In this document: one piece after another, positions 52,401 through 59,622 of the stretch | Numbering within the stretch: the first letter of the stretch is position 1 | How the letters are laid out: every line of letters begins with the position of its first letter | Assembly (NCBI GenBank): GCA_004026145.2 | Contig: CP034986.1 | Span: 7,246,929 to 7,310,928, forward strand | Length of the DNA: 64,000 nucleotides | Origin: Takifugu bimaculatus | Taxonomy: Eukaryota > Chordata > Actinopteri > Tetraodontiformes > Tetraodontidae | Direction of reading: 5' to 3' | Notes under the pieces: generated by a model | The model's database searches: none | What the model was told of the DNA's origin: nothing | What the model saw: the letters and a program-made list of their open reading frames with translations, nothing else | Translations under genes and position numbers: made by a program

Positions 52401-55400
52401 CAAAAGGAAGCAAAGCCGCGTTTGTGCAACCTGCCAAACGACAAACAAGACCGCCGACGTGAGTCACGGCGTGACGGATCTGTCAGCAGTAGTCTTAAAA
52501 CCACGGCATCGTATTAGGGAAAAAAGGTACTTTTAAAAGGAAAAACTGGGAGCGGACGTTCCCGGCGGGAACGGAGCGCAGAAATAATGCTCGAGAAAAG
52601 TAAGAATCCATGAATAAATTATATCTGGAGAGCGCGAGGGGAAGAACGTCACCGCCAGGAGAAAAAGGAAAACAAGTAAACAAGAACGGCAGGTTGACGG
52701 TTTAATTCGGCAGCCGTTTATCGACGACCCAGAGAGTGTTTTTAATAGGAGAGACCTGCTGCTCCCGTCTCATTACACCGGCTCCTCCTCCTGAGGACAA
52801 CGCCGCTTCAGAGCAACACACGGGGCAGGAAGCAGGGCGCCGCCGGGGACGTTCTCAGCCCATCGACGCCATCCCGGAACGTCGGAACATGAACAGCAGC
52901 TTTCCAAACAATGGGAACGGGAGGTGGATCTGAACCAGAACAGCATCGACCTGTGGACCTCGCGGATGGGGGGGGGGGGACGCCGATGGCGGTTGGGGTG
53001 TTACTGGAAGTCCAGGCGGCAGTATTTCCATCCCGCTCTCCTGAGCTGGAAAGAGTTTTGTTGTCTGGGCAACAACGAGCGCGAGGCCCTGAAAGCACCG
53101 CCGACTTAAAAGCCGGACAAATCTCTTTATTCTCTCGCACACAGATGACAACAAAGAGCTGAAAACCAACATTTCACAGCTCAAATCGCCGACACCTTTT
53201 CTGTCCAAACACCCCCCCGCTTGAATTTCAACTGTTGCACAAATAGGGATTTATCCCGTCTTACAGATAAGGAAATGCCATTTTTCCTTCAGATGTGTCG
53301 TCCATCCATCTTCCGTTTCCCTCCTACTGAGCACGGCTGAGTTTTTTCGCCTCCCTGTTTTTCCCTGAGACGGAGGACAACTCTGAAGAAGCGGAACGTT
53401 GCCCAGGAGATGAGGAGGAGAGATTCTCTTCTTTTAATTGACCATTAACGAATCCAGACATTAGCCGATGCAAACACCTGGCTAACGGAGCCGTAATTAA
53501 ACTCATTAGAATCAGATCGCAGACAAAAACATAATGAAATCCCCCAAACTAATTTCTCACCGTCGCCTCATCCCTCCCGGATTTGAAATCAATCACTCCT
53601 AATGGCCTCTCCTTGTCTGCTCTCTTCCTTTTCTTGCCTGTTCCAGAGATGAACGGTAGATTTGAGTCACTTTGTAAAGTTAAAAGCTAAATATAGATGC
53701 CTGGATGTTAAATGAAACGTTAACATGAAGCTTTTCAAAGCGAAGGCTGACATTTTACGCCATTAAAATCACGTTGGGCACAATTTTCCGCATTAATTAC
53801 TTAATGTTCTACTTCAGCACCTCTTTAGGTTGAAGCTAAGTGCTAGCATAGCTTCGCTGAAAAAGGGAAAAATTTGTCTAATTGGGTGTGGAATGTACAG
53901 AAAAATGGGTTCTGCTGAGGTGGGGGTGTGTGCGTGTGTGTGTGTGGGGGGGGGGTTCCAGTTCTTAGCTACACAACCAGAGTGAACTTGTTTCCAGTTT
54001 GCCTGTTAGCGATGATTCAGCGTCGCCCACAGGCTTAGCATTCCCCCCACAAAATAAAAAATCCAATAAATAAAAAGTAAAACTTCATCCCTTCATACAA
54101 GCCTCTGCCAAAATGGTGCCGCCGCTTCCTCTCCAGCCGCCTCCTGTGACCTTGGAGGAAGCCGCGTGTAGTAAAACCGCTCTTTGATGGCGTGGAGAAC
54201 AGACTGCTGCCGGTTCGTCCACCCGCAGCAGCAGACGACGCAAAAATAAACGCAGCGCGGGCTTGGAGGAGTTTCGATTTTGGGGGGGGGGGGGTGATAT
54301 CAAAGTTTCTCCTTTCCGTATGTGCGTTGGAGAGCCGTCACGACCGCCTTGTGAGCACTTTCTCGCTCCCATTAAGTGGCGCCTGCAGCGCCGCCCTGAA
54401 GCCAGACTTTGCATAATAACCATCAAATTGGTGTAACAGCAGGGAAATATTATCTGTATTATGCCGGTATTAACGTGAAACACTTCCATGAGAGGAATAA
54501 TCCGGCCTCCAGCGACCTGAGTGCAGGTTCTGGATGTACGGCGTTGGGTTTGCTCTGAAAGAATTCCCTCGTCCAGCCGATGAACATCAGCTTTCCCCGT
54601 GTTGCTGCTTTCAAGGCTTTGACAAGGCCGTTTGGAAACATCTCAATCGGAGATAAAAGCACCTCAGAGATTCCAGGCGTGCCCTTTGCTTGGAGCTGTG
54701 TCCGGGTCCAAAGGCAGCTCGTTCTACCTCATGACATTAATCAGTCAATTCTCACCATGTTTTCAGAACCAAGTCAGAACAGGAGATTTTTCACTGCAGC
54801 TTTCAGGAGACGCACCGTAGAACCGCGTTAGCTTCAGCAGAGAGGAAAGCTCGTTAGATTTTCCATTACACAAGTGTGGAATGACATCAGGTGACTCTGG
54901 GGACCCGGAATGGTTGGGATATTGGGCCACCGGATGCTGCCCCAGAAGCAGTCGGCCAAGTTATGAACTAACCGGCAGGAGTCATTAAGGTGCACGGCGG
55001 CTCCCCGTAGAAATACCCCCCCCCCCCCGCCGCTTTCACACCTTTTTTTATCTGCAATATGTGGAAAAATGGATGCGTTGGCAGGTGCGGCGGCGGCGTT
55101 TTCGCCGTGCATAACCATAAACCGGAGCGGCACTCAACATTACCCTCAAAATGAACTGTGGACAAGCATTTAATTCACTTCGAATGCGGCCGGAATAATC
55201 AGGCGACCAGCCGGTTGAAAGCCATCGAGTTCCATGTTCCATTACACCCGTGCAATTAGAATTACAGTAAAAAGCCGGAGGAACGGAGGCGGCGGCGCGG
55301 ATACGCGGCAAAAGCCCACAGATCACTCCAGGGACGCTAAGCTAGCAGGGCGACAACTTTAATAAGAACAATGGAAATGGGGGCAACAACATCACAGCTC

Positions 55401-58400
55401 AACCTCCACATGGAGACCAGCCGGCGCCGCCGCCCCGTCTCGCATGCAGATGGCGATGTGGCGGGTTTTTATGCTTGACTAACGGGCGATTAAAGCCCAA
55501 ACCTCTGTGATATCGGTTAACCGGCGTGCAGATCGACCCTTAATTACAAACTCCCGTTTCTCCCTGGACCCTAACAAGCGGCTCGATCTCGATATTCACA
55601 CCGCGTTTACCGGTCGACACCCTCCTCTGCCCAGCAGCGCCACCGGACCACCCGTCTCCGCAGCCCCGTCGCCTTTAGCCCTTAAAACCAGACCAATAAA
55701 TAGGGAGGAATGCTTTCCTGGAGCTCTCCCTCCTGATGGAGTCAATTAAAACGGGCTCCGATCCCAGCGCGGTGGCTGGGTCTGGATGGGAGTCGCTACC
55801 CTTTTGAATTAAGCCGCAGCCTCTGCTGACCACTTCCCGACATTTAAAAGGTGCGACACTGGGAATTCTCCGTCTTTTGTCTGCAGTATTCCTGAGTGTT
55901 TCATCCACTTGCTGCGACGGCGGCTCCCCCGGAGGGCGCATTACTCTCCTCGGCTAATCAGATTTCACCCCGTATGCAAGGTCAACGCGGTCTCCAACTG
56001 GCCGCCGCTCCAGACTGAAGACATCCGGACTGTCGACCTGGTGGAACCTCAATATTAGGCGGGATAACAGACAGGGAGGAGGGAAAAATGGAGGGAATGA
56101 GAGGAAAAGATGAGATCTCACGATGAAGTGAGACAGGATTGAACCATGAGATGAAGCGGCTCCACGATAACAAATCTTCCACTTTGAAGTGCACCCCCCC
56201 TCCCCCCCAAACTCCATCCGGTTTCACTGGTTTAATCCCGATTACAGCTCCCAAACCCAGTCGACACCATCCGGCTTTGTCCCGGATCCGAGGTGTGACG
56301 TTGATTCTGACTGAACGCATCCGTCTTCTGTCATCTCGCCGCCTGTAAGACGGTGTTTCAGTGACTCGGGCGTCTTTGCTGCGCCGGAGCCAAAGATTAG
56401 GCTACAAGGCGCTTTAAGGCGCTAAATCACGCTCACGTGCGGATGCGCGCCGTGCGACGGATGGAGGACGGAGTTTTCCTTAAGTCAGCGTGTTTAGCGC
56501 TCTTAATAAGGGACCCAGATGTGAAAACGGAGATTCTCTCTTGAACTGCGCAGGTTCTACAAAGAACGACGAGAAAAATAACCTTAAAGCCGCCGTTTCA
56601 AATTCCGATAGCAAATTCCTGTTCACGCGGGGCTCCGCCTCTTCCATATCCTTAGATTAGCCGGATGGAAGACCCGGAAAGGCTTCAGATTGAGGAACTT
56701 TTAACAACACATTTGGCGTTCATGCACGAGTGCGCCCGTCTTCCGCCTTTCTCGCGCAATCCATTCAGCCTTCACCCTTCCAGACTTTTGCTAAATAAAT
56801 TAGCGTCCGTTCCAAACCTCCAACCATGCGTGACGATGCGCGCGCTCAAATACAAACACGCTGGGTTTGCGCGCACGTGCGCTCCCCGGTAATTACAAGG
56901 CTGCTGGTGTGATAACGCGGCGTGCGAGCGACGGTTGAAGGTGTGAAATGGAGGAGCCCGGCGATGTGCAGGTCTGAAACATCGGAACGCGTTTGGCGCC
57001 GCCGACTCCTGAAAGAAAAACCACAGACTCGGCCGGCGAGATCAATGAATCAGCGTCCCGAATTAATTTTCCCCAAGTCTTTGACTCGACACTCTAAAGA
57101 TTCCGCGGTGTGTCATTACGGACTCCGTTCGAGGATGATGAACCCTGAAAAGCCATTTGTCACGATGGCGGCTGTGAGGGGGATTCAGGAAATTTAAAAA
57201 CGCAACTCAAGCGACTTCGCTCACGTTCCACTTCGTGAGCCTCTCTCGTCACAGCTGAATTTAACGGAGCGATGGTGTAAAAGAGAAAAAACAACCACGA
57301 AACGCGTTTCAAAAGGCAGAATCTGCCGTGGAAGGAGCAGTAAGCCGTCGCTAAGCTAAGCTAATCTAGCTTTGACGCCCAACAACGAGGGAGGAAATCA
57401 AGACTTCACCTGTAAGCTGAGAAACAGGAAGAAGGTTTGCTGAGTGGGCTGATGAAGAGGTAGAGGAGCACAGAAGGCAGGGAAAATAGCACTTTGTGGG
57501 AAGACAGCAAACAGGGAGTACACGATCAAAGATTTAGACATGACAGGTGCTGAGATAACAGCGCCTGTCCAGACAGATGTGTACACAACTGCTTCCTGTC
57601 AGAGGTGAACAAACACGCCTGCGCTCCTCACACAGGCAGCAAATACTCCGAAGGGATTCGGCAACTCCAACCTCGGCTGTCTCCCTCCTGTAGAGCAGCC
57701 TAGCTTAATGAGACAACCTGCCAAGTGGCATGGCATCTCTCTCCACATAACCTTAATTCAGTTAAAAGAAAAGAGGAATGGTTGGGATCATGGCCATTAG
57801 ATCAAAGCAAAAGATCACAGAACTCTGGACGCTGCGTTGCGGGGACCATCAGCCGGGCTCCGGTAGCACAACGGTGACGTTTCCCTGCCTTGAAAGAGAA
57901 ATGTATTTTTCCAGCTCGTTTATGCTCATCTGTGCACCATTTTAATTTAGTAAGCTAATTTTGTTAGCGCTTAGCATTATACAACACCAACAGGTCCATA
58001 TATGGCAGCAAAATGTAAATTTCTTTAAATTAACCCAACTCAAGCTACTGGAAATGCCAGGGTGGGATGATGGAGCGGTTACAGCGGTAATAACCTGACA
58101 AACACCAGTCGGAGGAGGTCAAATCCCGCTCAAGCCTACGCTGGGAAGCAGCCTCTGAAGTGGTGGGAAAAGGAATGGAAATATTCTTCAAAGGGTCTCC
58201 GGACGAGCCTCGCAGCCTCGGAGCGCCTGTGACGCCAACAGGAGCTGCAGGGGCGGAGCTGGAAGCACCTGAGCTGAACCCGGCTGGCGCGACTCCGTAA
58301 ACAAACCGGAAGCTGTCTCGGGATCCGTCTCCTCTCTAATTTGTTGGGAGTGAAAGACACTCGCGGCGCTCGCTCGGCCGGCGGCGGCTCGCTTGTCACT

Positions 58401-59558
58401 TTCTGTTAAACTTTCTCCGTCTTTCCTGCCCTTTTGCCATTTTCCCTCCCGCTCTCCCGTCCAGCCTTCCTTTACCTTTCTGCCACGGTTGTTGTTTCCT
58501 GTCCATCACCCCCCCCCCCCTTTTCATTCTGCTCCTGGATTCGTGACATTTTGCCGCCTCTGAGTCGCGGCTCATTCGTTCCCTGTAAAAATAACCAGAG
58601 CCGAGAAGGCGGGGAGAACGGCGCTCCGAACACAGTCGAATGCTGCTTTATTTTTATTTTCCCGTTTTATTAACGTCGTCTGAAACTGGAAGCCAGCTGC
58701 GTTGGACCGCAGAAAGGTCATCAGGGAGAGACTCGCATGAATCAGGATGGGGGGGGGGATTTCTATGAAAAGCCCCGAAGCCGTTTGGGTTGAAAACCAT
58801 TCACTGTTGTAGGTTGATGTCAAAACTTTTGTCCTCCGTTCCCTTCAAATCAGATTAGCGCGCTCGCTAATAGAACGCGGAGCGGCTGGTTCCTCCGGGT
58901 GGCCTCAAATGGAGCGGGAACGCACTTAGTCGGCTTCCCGGAACACATTTACGCTGCATTCAACATCCAGGACCCGCTGAAGGTGAGGCAACCTCAAACG
59001 CCCCCCCTCCCCCCCCCCCCCAGTCCTGAGGAACAGAAATGACCACGTCTGCTTCAAGAGCCAATTTGGAAATAAGAGCCGAGCCGGCCCGATTTTCCAT
59101 TTCACCTCAGTAGGAGTTCAAAGGAGACGGATCACTTTGATGGAATCATCTCCTCTGATACTAATCTGGCTAAAGGCAGGAAACGTGACCGCTGACGAGC
59201 AAACCTATTCAGTAATTTCCTCTCATAAACACGTCCAGCGGACCAGTCGTGCACCGGCGTGCACGGAGACAGAGGCAGCAGCGGCAGACGGGCTGTTTTC
59301 CCGTTTCACGGCGCGGAACCGTCCGAGAGCAGGATTTACGCAGGAAATCAAGTGGAACAAATGGAAAACAACTGGACTTGGGTGCCGGATCTCAACAGGG
59401 TGACACCTGAAAACCCAACCTCACCTGTGGCGACGTCACCTGTGTGTTCGGAACACACAAAAAGGCCCGTGAAGCCTGGGAGGGGCCGAAATGTATAAAT
59501 CCCACTTATCCAGCACCGACACCACCCGTTGATTTAATTAACAGAGCCTCATTTGGCG

Positions 59559-59622
<64 letters not shown>
